The notes under the pieces were generated by a model that worked only from the letters and a program-made list of their open reading frames with translations, was not told the origin of the DNA and did not search any database. From contig NZ_BLXZ01000001.1 of NCBI RefSeq assembly GCF_014193675.1, forward strand, positions 124,001 to 188,000: a DNA stretch of 64,000 nt, in the 5' to 3' direction. The translations under genes and the position numbers were made by a program. Shown piece by piece: positions 42,926 to 51,391 of the stretch (position 1 is the first letter of the stretch; every line of letters starts with the position of its first letter). The DNA is from Geomonas limicola (GTDB lineage: Bacteria; Desulfobacterota; Desulfuromonadia; Geobacterales; Geobacteraceae).

Positions 42926-44064
42926 GGCTCGGGTTGCTCCTTTGGGGTGGGACGGGGTCGGGACCCCTTGGCAAAACCTTGCCCCAGGGCCTTAAGGCGC
43001 GGGAACAGTGCGGATTCCTTGAAGCAGCGCACCAACCTGCCATACGCTGAAGGACGGTACACTAACACGGACTGAATGGTAAGGGTGGCATTGGCGTAGT
43101 CGTCCTTGTACTCGCCGGCACCCTCAAAATCGAGCAGGTCTACCTCGCCCTGCAGGATCAGGCGCTCCACGATTTTGTTGAACAAAATCCGCCCCGCGGA
43201 TACGCTGCGGAAGTCTTCATGAAAGGCGGTGTCCACGGCATAGTAGGTGCGCTGGCGCCGGCACCCCAGCAAGTAGGCGACCGGATTACCGTCCACCAGC
43301 AGCAGGTTGAAGTCCTCGCCCCCCGCCCCACGTCCCCGAGCCGATAGGCTCTCATAGAGGGTACCCCGTTGCCTTTCGTTGAAGTGGCTGAGCCCCTGCC
43401 GGTACTGCCAGCTCCCCCGGGCGATACGCAATCCCGCGTCGATGACGCGCTCGGCATCGCGATAGGGATCAAGCACCAGGAACTCCACGTTCCCCAGCCG
43501 GTTCAGCCGGTTTTCTGCCTGGTTCAGGTTGCGCCGGAATTTCCTGCTGCGGGACCCGAGGTACTGCTGGTAATCACCGGGTAGCTCCACCAGGTAATCA
43601 AGGCTCTCCTGCAGGGTGTACCGGCAGCCGACAGCCCGAACGGCCTCAAGTAGCTGGGCAAGTTGTCCGGCGTTGCGTACCCGGTGGAAGCGTGCCACGT
43701 GCCAGGATTCTTCACAAAGCGATCCTACCAGCGCCGGCAAGAACCGATCGGCATCCGGTCCCACCAGCAGATCGTCAGTGCCGATACCGTGACCGACAAG
43801 GTGCAGAAGGCGTACCGGCAGTCCTCCAAAATGCTCCCAGCGACTAAAGAAGGGGGCAGCGGCCGCAATCCTTCCCTGGCTGTCCCGCTGCAGGTAAACG
43901 GTCGCCTCCCCCTGGTCAAGGTAGCTCTCCCACCAAGCGGCAAGCCAGGGGAAGGTCTTACTGTAGTTCTCGGGAAAGAGCCGTCCGGTAAATTCTTCCC
44001 ACTGCGTCTGAGCGCTACAGAACTCGCGGTAGTCGGTCCATTTTTCCAGGGGATGACCAGTCAT
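42922..44064 (-). CDS. GNAT/FemAB-type acyltransferase (cellulose-biosynthesis BcsL-like)
   Basis: The 380-residue protein starts at the ATG at 44064 after AAGGAATACG. A longer frame to 44304 is a shadow of the deacetylase gene. The pattern (FPENYSKTFPWLAAWWESY, SRKFRRNLNQAENRL, LLVDGNPVAYLLGCRRQRTYYAVDTAFHEDF) fits the GNAT_6 (PF13480) family seen in polysaccharide and cellulose loci. It would transfer an acyl group to a sugar. It is one of three GNAT/FemAB-type genes in this operon. Confidence 0.8.
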   Translation of the reverse strand: MTGHPLEKWTDYREFCSAQTQWEEFTGRLFPENYSKTFPWLAAWWESYLDQGEATVYLQRDSQGRIAAAAPFFSRWEHFGGLPVRLLHLVGHGIGTDDLLVGPDADRFLPALVGSLCEESWHVARFHRVRNAGQLAQLLEAVRAVGCRYTLQESLDYLVELPGDYQQYLGSRSRKFRRNLNQAENRLNRLGNVEFLVLDPYRDAERVIDAGLRIARGSWQYRQGLSHFNERQRGTLYESLSARGRGAGGEDFNLLLVDGNPVAYLLGCRRQRTYYAVDTAFHEDFRSVSAGRILFNKIVERLILQGEVDLLDFEGAGEYKDDYANATLTIQSVLVYRPSAYGRLVRCFKESALFPRLKALGQGFAKGSRPRPTPKEQPEP

Positions 44065-44083
44065 CGTATTCCTTGGCCTCGGG

Positions 44084-45118
44084 TTAGGCCGACCTGCCCA
44101 AGCTGTCGCGCAGCCAGGGTATAAACCCGGAGGTATTGAGCCTAAAAAACTCCGGTTCGGAGGTGACGTCGTTCCCGGCCGCAATCCGGGGCACTTGGAA
44201 GAGGTCATCCCCGTCAGACCGGTGCAGCCCGGACCGGGTAGTGAAAGCACAGTGGTACCCCAGGGAGCTGAGGTAAGCCAGATGCTCCGGCCGGTAATCG
44301 ACACCAGGGCGGCCGTTGGGGAAGCAGAAGGCTGTCTGCGGCGCTCCTAGTATCTCCTCCAGCTTGCGCTTTGGTGCGGCGATCTCGGCATCCCACTCGG
44401 ACTTCTCCAGCTCGCTCAGGATCCTGTGCGTAGCCGTATGTACGCCAAAACTCACGAGCCCTGAGTCCCGCATACGGACAACCTCGTCCCACTCAAGCAG
44501 TTGGAAGTCCTCGTCATTGTGGCCCGGGATCAGACGTGAGACCCGCCGCAGGTTTTCCAGGTACGCGGCGCGCTCCCTCGGGGGGGTCAATTTGAGCCGC
44601 TCGGCGCTTAGGTGGTAGGCCTCCCCGACTAGTCCCGCCTGGAAGGCGCGAAAGGCGTCTTCGGTCGGCAACGGCAGTGCGGCATCACGGTTGCCCGGTG
44701 CGCTCAGATGCAGGTACAACTCGTCGAGCCACAGCAGCTGCCGTTTTCCGATGCGGTCTACGGTGAGAAAGACGGTGCTCTGCAGCTCCAGTTCCCTAAG
44801 TACGGGAAAGGCCACCCGGTAGTTGTTACGGTATCCATCGTCAAAGGTAATAAGCGCTGACCGCGGCGGCAGCGCGGTACGCCCCGCCTGGGCCTCCAGG
44901 AACTCATCAAGCCCGATCACCTGATAGTGCGTCTTGAGAAACTCAAGCTGTTGCCGAAAGCAGGCCACCGGCAGGTGGGTCCAGACCGGTGGGTGGTGCA
45001 ACTGGTCGGTGATGGCATGGTACATAAGCACCAATACCCGATCACGGTTTACCCTGCGAAAGAGGTGGTCTACCCCAAGCGAGGTAAGCAGAGCCGTCAC
45101 CAGTCGCTTGCCTGCCAC
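44084..45118 (-). CDS. Polysaccharide deacetylase (NodB-like, CE4)
   Basis: The 344-residue protein begins at a GTG at 45118. It has VLMYHAITD, the catalytic LITFDDGYRNNYR (Asp-Asp), FGVHTATHRILS (metal His pair) and FCFPNGRPG, the CE4 fold (PF01522). It would remove N-acetyl groups from the polysaccharide. The GTG start follows the lyase-like gene stop by three bases. It is distinct from the XrtA-type deacetylase at 55939. Confidence 0.9.
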   Translation of the reverse strand: MAGKRLVTALLTSLGVDHLFRRVNRDRVLVLMYHAITDQLHHPPVWTHLPVACFRQQLEFLKTHYQVIGLDEFLEAQAGRTALPPRSALITFDDGYRNNYRVAFPVLRELELQSTVFLTVDRIGKRQLLWLDELYLHLSAPGNRDAALPLPTEDAFRAFQAGLVGEAYHLSAERLKLTPPRERAAYLENLRRVSRLIPGHNDEDFQLLEWDEVVRMRDSGLVSFGVHTATHRILSELEKSEWDAEIAAPKRKLEEILGAPQTAFCFPNGRPGVDYRPEHLAYLSSLGYHCAFTTRSGLHRSDGDDLFQVPRIAAGNDVTSEPEFFRLNTSGFIPWLRDSLGRSA

Positions 45119-45121
45119 GGC

Positions 45122-47710
45122 TTAGGCCCCCACCCTGGCCCGTAGCCAGGCAGCTTCCCGGCGCAGGTCCAGATGGCCCAGGGCATAGCACAATTCGCCC
45201 ACGCAGCGCGCCAGCACTGGCAAGATACTCAGTACCTGTGCAGGCTGGCCCGGCAGGGCACGGAGTTGGGGTGGCACCGGAGCCAACGGGGGGGCGCCAG
45301 CTTCGAGCGCCCCGCCGATCCAACCGTTTTGCAGCATGAGCGCAACCGGGCGTGTCAGGGTGCTGGTGGGAAAAGCGGCCAACTGCAAGGTCGCCGTGTC
45401 ATAGAGTTCACGCGCCCGCAGCAGGAACCGGGGAGCCAGAGCGCCATCTAAGCGAGCTGCGTGGTAAAGGACCACAGCTTTTCTCAGGTCTTGGCCGGCC
45501 CAAGTCTCGTTGGGGAATTCGAGTTTCTCTGGCTTATCGAGGTAAGGGTATTCGTGATCCAGCATCCAGCGGGCGTAGGCCAGCAGGGAGGCGCGCCCGT
45601 ACTGGTAGGCCTCGTCCAGTTGCCCGAGTTCTTCCTTTTTGTGCAGGTACTTGCCAAGAGCCGCAAGCAAGACGGTGTAGGACCAGCAAATCTCGGCGTT
45701 GAGCAGGTCACGGGCTGCCAAGTCATCGTCAGGATGCAGCGCGCCCAGGATCAGTTCTTCGGCCAAGGCGAGAAACCGCGGTTCCCCGGTTACCTCAAAG
45801 GCGTCCAGACAAGCAGTCAAGCCGTTGCCGGTGCCCCGGGTGAGCGGAAACCGGGGGAACAAGGGACGACTCTCCACGCCGTAGTGCCGCAGCAGTTTCA
45901 GGTTGCGCACCGTCTGGTGCAGGGTAGCCAGCACGGTCCGGGAGCCGGTAAGCGCACGGAAGCACCAAAGCGCGAGCCCCACCACCGCATTGCGATACTC
46001 GGGGTTGCCGGTCAGAAAGTAATGGTAGGCAAGGCCTGTGGTGTAGCAGTGCTCGTAACCGGGGCCACCGCCGTAGAAACGGGGGTCCTTCTCCTTGAGG
46101 TGCTCGCGTGACATGGTGCGGTGGGTAGAGAGGCCTGCATCTATGTAATGACTGGTATGCCAGAAGAGACCGTGATTGTACTCGTCACGGTCTTCATCCG
46201 TGTGGTAGATGTCGATGTCCAGCACGTGCCGCGCCAGATCGCCCGCCAGTTCCCTCCAGCGAAGATCGCCGGTGGCGAAAAACTGCCGGTAAGCGCCACC
46301 ACAGAGATCGTACTGGTTGTTGTAGTGGGAGACGAAGCAGCCGCCCTCCTGGTGGCCAACCGCCTCGTGGTCGGCATAGACCTCCCCGAAGTTGCGCCAG
46401 CCGTACTCGTCGAGCATCTCACGCTTGCCGAGCAAGTCCTGAGGCCCGGTAAACCGGCTCACGAGGTCACCCGGGAAAGGCAGATCGAAGAAGATGCCGC
46501 AGTCACGATAGTGCCGAGGAGCCAGGGTTGCCCGAAGCGGGGCCAGGGCCCCGAAAAGGGGATCAGCTGGGGCCAGGAAGTCAAGTTCGACACAGTGGGT
46601 CTTGCGCTCGCCCCCCTGTAACTCATGCAGATCGGGAAAGCGGCCCGGCAGAAAGCCGACTTCCAGCCATCCTGCGCCGACTCGGAGCTCCTTGGGAAAC
46701 TCCTGCCAACAAGTGGGAAGTGCCGCAGCAAGACCGACTCCGACTGCCCCACCGCACCAAAGGGTCGGCTCCGCGCGCAACCCCGATCCAAGCTTCCGAC
46801 CCTCCGACTCGATCAGGTACCCCCGGTGTTGCAAGGGAACCACCCCGTCCCGGTTGCGGTGGTTGGCACTTTGCCAGTTGGCTCCACCGCTGGATTCCTG
46901 GTACAGGGTGACGCCTTGCCCCCCCGGCATGCGAAAAACATGAGCCTGGTCAGCAGGGAACAGGCTGATGGACTCCCGGCGCGCCTCGGGCAACGACACG
47001 CCCCAGCTCAGCTCGGATATCAGCACGGACCCAGGGTCCCCAAGGTCCCACAGGCCTCCCGAATGCCGAGCAGCTGCGGCGTTGTGCAGGGTGAATTCCA
47101 TCCGCAGGGCAAGCGACCCGGCAAAAAAGTGCAGCCGGCAGGTAAAGCGCAGCTGATGCAGCATGCCGGTGCCGTCGAAGTGGCCGCACAGCCGCAGCAC
47201 CGCGCGAAGCGGGCCCGGGTCCTCCAGCTCGACCACTTCCAGCACCGGGTCCAACTCCCGGCCGTCGATGATCAGCCGGCAACGGCTGGCCCCTGCACCA
47301 AGGAGTTCTTCACCCTCACGGGATACCGAAAGCAGTGGCCGGAAGTTGCGAGCGTCCACAGTAAAGGTTCCAGCACCGGTGCGCACCTCCCAACTGGCCG
47401 GGCCAGCTACAACCTCGAGTCCCGCCACGACAGGCAGGGAGGCAGATACCGGGGCGATCCGGTAGATCGCGGCCCCCCCGGCCGGCACCGCAGCAGGGAA
47501 ATCGATCAACAGCCATTTGGTCGAGCCATCCGGCCAGCGTTTCAGCACCCGTTGTTGGCAGGCGAGCACATCCCCCGCAGGTGGCAGTACCCCTACCAGC
47601 CGGTCAAAAGGGAGGCTGCCGGGTTCGCAGGGAAGCGACACCCGGACCAACTCCCCCAGTCGAGCAACCCCCGCAGTCTCCTGCACCAGTATTTCCTGCT
47701 CCATTCCCAT
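45122..47710 (-). CDS. Large exo-rhamnogalacturonan-lyase-like (PcRGLX) protein
   Basis: The 862-residue protein starts at the ATG at 47710 behind GGGAG. A start at 47767 overlapping the GT4 stop is possible. The N-terminal third is beta-rich (LGELVRVSLPCEPGSLPFDRLVGV, RWPDGSTKWLLIDFPA). The C-terminal part is an alpha/alpha-toroid-like domain with paired His (YNHGLFWHTSHYIDAG, YEHCYTTGLAYHYFLTGN), similar to the PcRGLX-like exo-lyase family. No signal peptide is seen, so the protein may act in the cytoplasm. A lyase-like enzyme inside a synthesis operon could trim or recycle polymer. Confidence 0.6.
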   Translation of the reverse strand: MGMEQEILVQETAGVARLGELVRVSLPCEPGSLPFDRLVGVLPPAGDVLACQQRVLKRWPDGSTKWLLIDFPAAVPAGGAAIYRIAPVSASLPVVAGLEVVAGPASWEVRTGAGTFTVDARNFRPLLSVSREGEELLGAGASRCRLIIDGRELDPVLEVVELEDPGPLRAVLRLCGHFDGTGMLHQLRFTCRLHFFAGSLALRMEFTLHNAAAARHSGGLWDLGDPGSVLISELSWGVSLPEARRESISLFPADQAHVFRMPGGQGVTLYQESSGGANWQSANHRNRDGVVPLQHRGYLIESEGRKLGSGLRAEPTLWCGGAVGVGLAAALPTCWQEFPKELRVGAGWLEVGFLPGRFPDLHELQGGERKTHCVELDFLAPADPLFGALAPLRATLAPRHYRDCGIFFDLPFPGDLVSRFTGPQDLLGKREMLDEYGWRNFGEVYADHEAVGHQEGGCFVSHYNNQYDLCGGAYRQFFATGDLRWRELAGDLARHVLDIDIYHTDEDRDEYNHGLFWHTSHYIDAGLSTHRTMSREHLKEKDPRFYGGGPGYEHCYTTGLAYHYFLTGNPEYRNAVVGLALWCFRALTGSRTVLATLHQTVRNLKLLRHYGVESRPLFPRFPLTRGTGNGLTACLDAFEVTGEPRFLALAEELILGALHPDDDLAARDLLNAEICWSYTVLLAALGKYLHKKEELGQLDEAYQYGRASLLAYARWMLDHEYPYLDKPEKLEFPNETWAGQDLRKAVVLYHAARLDGALAPRFLLRARELYDTATLQLAAFPTSTLTRPVALMLQNGWIGGALEAGAPPLAPVPPQLRALPGQPAQVLSILPVLARCVGELCYALGHLDLRREAAWLRARVGA

Positions 47711-47756
47711 ACCACTCCCAAGGCTGCCTGCACCCGCTACAACGAGGTCCGCGCTT

Positions 47757-48983
47757 TCAACCCCCATGTCCCGCCTGGTCACACTCAGGCAACTCCCCCA
47801 CACCGGCAAACCAGCGGTAGTACCGCTCCATCTGGCGCACACGGCGTCCGAAAGAGAATCTTGCCTCGACCCGCTCCCGGCAGCGCCTCCCACACTCCGC
47901 ACGCAGCCCGGCGTCGCAGACCAGCCGCAGCACGTGACCGGCAAGGGCCTCGGCATCACCAACCGGGGCCAAAAAGCCCCCTTCGCCGTGGACCAGTAGC
48001 TCCGGAATGCCGCCGACCGCGGTGCTCACCGACGGTACACCCAGTGCCATCGCCTCCAGCAGCGTGTTGGGCATGCCCTCGGTAAGGGAGGTCATCAGGA
48101 AAACATCCAGCGAGGCGTACACATCGCGCAGGTCATTGCGATGCCCGGCAAAGTGCACCACGCCGGCAAGCCCCAGGCGGCATGCTTCTGCGCGGGCCAG
48201 CTCAAGTTCGTCGCCATAGCCATCCCCGACGATCACGAACCGGACCCGCGGTTCCCGGTCGACCACCAGACGAACCACTCTAAAGAAGGTGGGAAAATCC
48301 TTCTCATAGGTGATCCGAGCCACGGTACCCACAACCAGCTCTTCTTTCTCAAGCCCCAACTCCTCTTTCAAAACGGGTCGGGTACCTTCGTTCCGCCAGG
48401 TTGCCAGGTCGACCCCGTTATGCAGCACCTGCACCGCGGCAGGCAGTAGGCCGTTATCAACCAACCGCTGCCGGGTGTTGCAGGAGATGGTCACCACGGG
48501 TTGCGGGTACCGTTTCATCAGGAAAATCTGGATCTTCTGGCGCACCTTGAACCTGAGATAGTCGCCAAACCTGGCGAACTCGTGCCGCCCGTGCACGGCA
48601 TGGGAGTGGCAGGTGTACATGATCCGCAGCTCAGGGTTTACAAACCGCAGCAGCCAACCGTAGAGCATGGTCTTGTCGTCATGGGCATGCAGCACCTCAA
48701 GCTGGTGCTCCCGGATCAACCGGTGCAGTTGTTTAAGGCAGCCCCAGTCGATGCCGTTGCCGTCAAAGACATCGACGTAGTTGATCCCGAGCCGGCGTGC
48801 CATTTCAGGGATCTGGAACTCGTCATCCCAGGGCTGGCGCAGGTAGGTCACCAGTACGTGCACCTGGCCCGGGTCGTGTTGCGCAGCCGAATTGAGTACC
48901 GTTTTGTCGGGACCGCCTCCCCCCTTGTAGGTACCTCGCAGGTCCATAACGCGCACGATCTTGCTGGTGGTTTCAGATCCCAT
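47757..48983 (-). CDS. Glycosyltransferase family 4
   Basis: The 408-residue GT-B enzyme has RGTYKGGGGPDKTVLNSA at the N-terminus, VLHAHDDKTMLYGW, VLHNGVDLATW and the E-x7-E signature TEGMPNTLLEAMALGVPSVSTAVGGIPE. It fits GT4 enzymes of exopolysaccharide loci, including the group annotated with exosortase A. It follows the serine-acetyltransferase-like gene by three bases and overlaps (or nearly meets) the lyase-like gene. Confidence 0.9.
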   Translation of the reverse strand: MGSETTSKIVRVMDLRGTYKGGGGPDKTVLNSAAQHDPGQVHVLVTYLRQPWDDEFQIPEMARRLGINYVDVFDGNGIDWGCLKQLHRLIREHQLEVLHAHDDKTMLYGWLLRFVNPELRIMYTCHSHAVHGRHEFARFGDYLRFKVRQKIQIFLMKRYPQPVVTISCNTRQRLVDNGLLPAAVQVLHNGVDLATWRNEGTRPVLKEELGLEKEELVVGTVARITYEKDFPTFFRVVRLVVDREPRVRFVIVGDGYGDELELARAEACRLGLAGVVHFAGHRNDLRDVYASLDVFLMTSLTEGMPNTLLEAMALGVPSVSTAVGGIPELLVHGEGGFLAPVGDAEALAGHVLRLVCDAGLRAECGRRCRERVEARFSFGRRVRQMERYYRWFAGVGELPECDQAGHGG

Positions 48984-48986
48984 CCG

Positions 48987-49514
48987 CTATTCGATCCTCC
49001 CGTCGGAGTACTTGAAACGGCAGGCCCCACCTAAGGCGGTGGTCCCCGCCGGCATGTTGCGGGTCACCACCGCGTTGGCCCCGACCACACAGTGGTCACC
49101 GATCTCTATGGGACCGATGATCTTGGCCCCCGCGCCCAAGAGGACGTGGTTTCCGACACGGGCCGCTCCCCCCTGCCCGCCCCGGTCGCCGATGGTAACA
49201 CCCTGGTACAGGGTGCACCCCTCGCCAAGCTCCACGCTCGGGTGGAAGATAATTCCCCCGAAGTGGTGGATGCGCAACCCTTTGCCAATACGGCAGGCAG
49301 CCGGAATGGAGATACCGCAACAAATTTCAATCAGACGTTCACAAAAAAAGCGCAGCGGTTGTCCCGAGACGCCACGCCGGCGCAACCAGCTGAAGAAGCG
49401 GTAGACCAGGATGGCCTGAAAACCCTGGGACAGAAGTCCGGCCAGCAGGGTACGCAGCGAGGCGTTCCCGTTGGGGGCCAGCCGGTTCAGATCGCCGCGG
49501 ATCAGTTCAAACAT
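48987..49514 (-). CDS. Serine acetyltransferase-like hexapeptide acyltransferase
   Basis: The 175-residue protein has an N-terminal helical region, then a left-handed beta-helix with hexapeptide repeats (IRIHHFGGIIFHPSVELGEGCTLYQGVTIGDRGG, VLLGAGAKIIGPIEIG). It resembles serine O-acetyltransferase CysE but is shorter, and such proteins in exopolysaccharide loci often acetylate sugars. It overlaps the asparagine synthase gene by eight bases. The acceptor is inferred from context. Confidence 0.85.
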   Translation of the reverse strand: MFELIRGDLNRLAPNGNASLRTLLAGLLSQGFQAILVYRFFSWLRRRGVSGQPLRFFCERLIEICCGISIPAACRIGKGLRIHHFGGIIFHPSVELGEGCTLYQGVTIGDRGGQGGAARVGNHVLLGAGAKIIGPIEIGDHCVVGANAVVTRNMPAGTTALGGACRFKYSDGRIE

Positions 49515-51390
49515 GGGAACCTCTCAGATAGTGCTGTTGCCAAAGGGAAAACATAAGGAGGCTCCAAAGCAAGGTACCGTGCTGCACACGACCCGTGAGG
49601 TGCTCCCCCCAGACCCGGCGTAAAACCGTGCCATCCAGGAACTGCCCCAGCTCGGGATCTTCAAGAAGTGCCCGGGAGGCCAAAGGGCGCAACTCGTTTC
49701 TGAACCAGTCGTCGAGCGGGACGGTAAAGCCTTGCTTGGGCCGGTTCAGTACCTCATGTGGCAACAGGCGCTGGAAGCTGTTGCGCAATACGAGTTTCTT
49801 TTCCCCCGCCGGGGAGATCTTCCAGCGCGAGGGGAGCCGGGCAGCAAACTCAACGATCCGGTAGTCCAGGAACGGGGCGCGCACTTCCAGCGAGTGGGCC
49901 ATGCTCATCCGGTCGACCTTCACCAGGATGTCCCCGGGGAGGTAGCTCTTAAGGTCGGTGTAGAGCATGGCGGTCACGTGGTCCGCCCCCGCAACTTTGT
50001 TCCAGTGGCGCCGGGTGTGCTGGGCGGGATCATATCCTGCCACCTCCCGCCGCACCGGTTCAGCCAGGAGCTGGCTGAGGAGCCCGTCGTCCACAAAGGT
50101 GTTAGTGCGGTAAAAGCCCAGGGCCGGCTCAAGGAGTGCACTTTCAGTAAGGGTACGGGCCCGGCGCAGCACCCCGCTGCGCGCACCCACCACCAAGGAG
50201 TGCAACATTCCCAAAAGCGGCCGGGGTACCTTGCGGCGCACCAGGTCCTCCTTGAGCTCGAGCGCGTACTTATGGTAGCCAGCGAAATTCTCGTCCCCAC
50301 CGTCGCCGGCCAGGGCCACGGTCACCGCGCGTCTTGCCAACCGGGAGACGTGGTAGGTCGGCAGCGCCGAGGAATCTGCGAAGGGCTCGTCGAAAAAGTG
50401 CGGCAGGAGTTGTGTCGTGCCAGCGATGTCCTCTTCAACCCGGTACTCGTTGTGCTGGGTTTTGAAGAGCCGGGCCACCTCGCGGGCGTAAGGGGTCTCG
50501 TCGTGGCGCCGGTCGGTAAAACCGATGCTACAGGTCTTCACCGGCTCGGCGGAAGCGCGAGCCATCAGTGCCACGACGGCCGAGGAGTCCACCCCGCCGC
50601 TGAGAAAAGCCCCCAGCGGCACGTCGGCGATCATGCGGCAGGCGGTGCAGCGTCCCAAGAGCTCAAGAAGTTCCTCCTCGGCGTCAGCAAGGGACCCCGT
50701 ACCCCCGGAAAAGTCCACGTCCCAGTACTCCCGAAGCACTGGTTCCCGCCCCGGTGCCAGCAGGAGGTAGTGGGCTGGGGGGAGTTTGTGGACATTGCGA
50801 TAGATGGTCTTGGGGGCCGGGATGTAGAGGTACTTCAGGTAGTCCACCAGCGCACTAGGCTCGACGCAGCGGTCGAAACCAGGCAACTCCAGAAGCGATT
50901 TAAGTTCCGAGGCAAAGGCGATGCGATCGGCGCCACCATGGTAGTAGTAGAGCGGCTTCTTGCCGATACGGTCCCGGGCCAAGAGGAGTTCCCCGCTCTG
51001 CCGGTCGTAGAGCGCGATGGCGAACATCCCGTTCAACCTGTGGAGACAGGCGACCCCGTCGCGGGCGTAGAGCGCGAGGATCACCTCGGTATCGGTGCGG
51101 CTGCGAAACTGCACCCCCTCCCCTTCCAACTCGGCGCGCAGCTCGAGAAAGTTGTAGATCTCGCCGTTGAAGATGATGACGTAACGTCCATCCAGCGAAT
51201 GCATGGGCTGCACTCCCAGGGGGGAGAGGTCCAGTATGCTGAGGCGTCGGTGCGATAGCCCTACCCGATGATCCAGAAACTCCCCGCAGGCATCTGGCCC
51301 ACGGTGGCGGATCGCCTCGCCCATCCGCTGCAACAGTGCCTGATCCCCCTGCGGGACGCAACTTACGGTAAATCCTGCTATGCCGCACAT
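49507..51390 (-). CDS. Asparagine synthase-type amidotransferase, XrtA/PEP-CTERM system
   Basis: The 627-residue protein starts MCGIAGF, so Cys2 is the glutaminase nucleophile. Its class II glutaminase domain (1 to about 210) is followed by an ATP-pyrophosphatase domain with SGGVDSSAVV and GDGGDENFAGY. Length and context fit the exosortase-A amidotransferase (TIGR03108). In such loci it probably amidates a uronic acid, for example the product of the UDP-sugar dehydrogenase at 19661. It lies one base from the GT2 fusion gene. Confidence 0.92.
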   Translation of the reverse strand: MCGIAGFTVSCVPQGDQALLQRMGEAIRHRGPDACGEFLDHRVGLSHRRLSILDLSPLGVQPMHSLDGRYVIIFNGEIYNFLELRAELEGEGVQFRSRTDTEVILALYARDGVACLHRLNGMFAIALYDRQSGELLLARDRIGKKPLYYYHGGADRIAFASELKSLLELPGFDRCVEPSALVDYLKYLYIPAPKTIYRNVHKLPPAHYLLLAPGREPVLREYWDVDFSGGTGSLADAEEELLELLGRCTACRMIADVPLGAFLSGGVDSSAVVALMARASAEPVKTCSIGFTDRRHDETPYAREVARLFKTQHNEYRVEEDIAGTTQLLPHFFDEPFADSSALPTYHVSRLARRAVTVALAGDGGDENFAGYHKYALELKEDLVRRKVPRPLLGMLHSLVVGARSGVLRRARTLTESALLEPALGFYRTNTFVDDGLLSQLLAEPVRREVAGYDPAQHTRRHWNKVAGADHVTAMLYTDLKSYLPGDILVKVDRMSMAHSLEVRAPFLDYRIVEFAARLPSRWKISPAGEKKLVLRNSFQRLLPHEVLNRPKQGFTVPLDDWFRNELRPLASRALLEDPELGQFLDGTVLRRVWGEHLTGRVQHGTLLWSLLMFSLWQQHYLRGSHV

Positions 51391-51391
51391 C

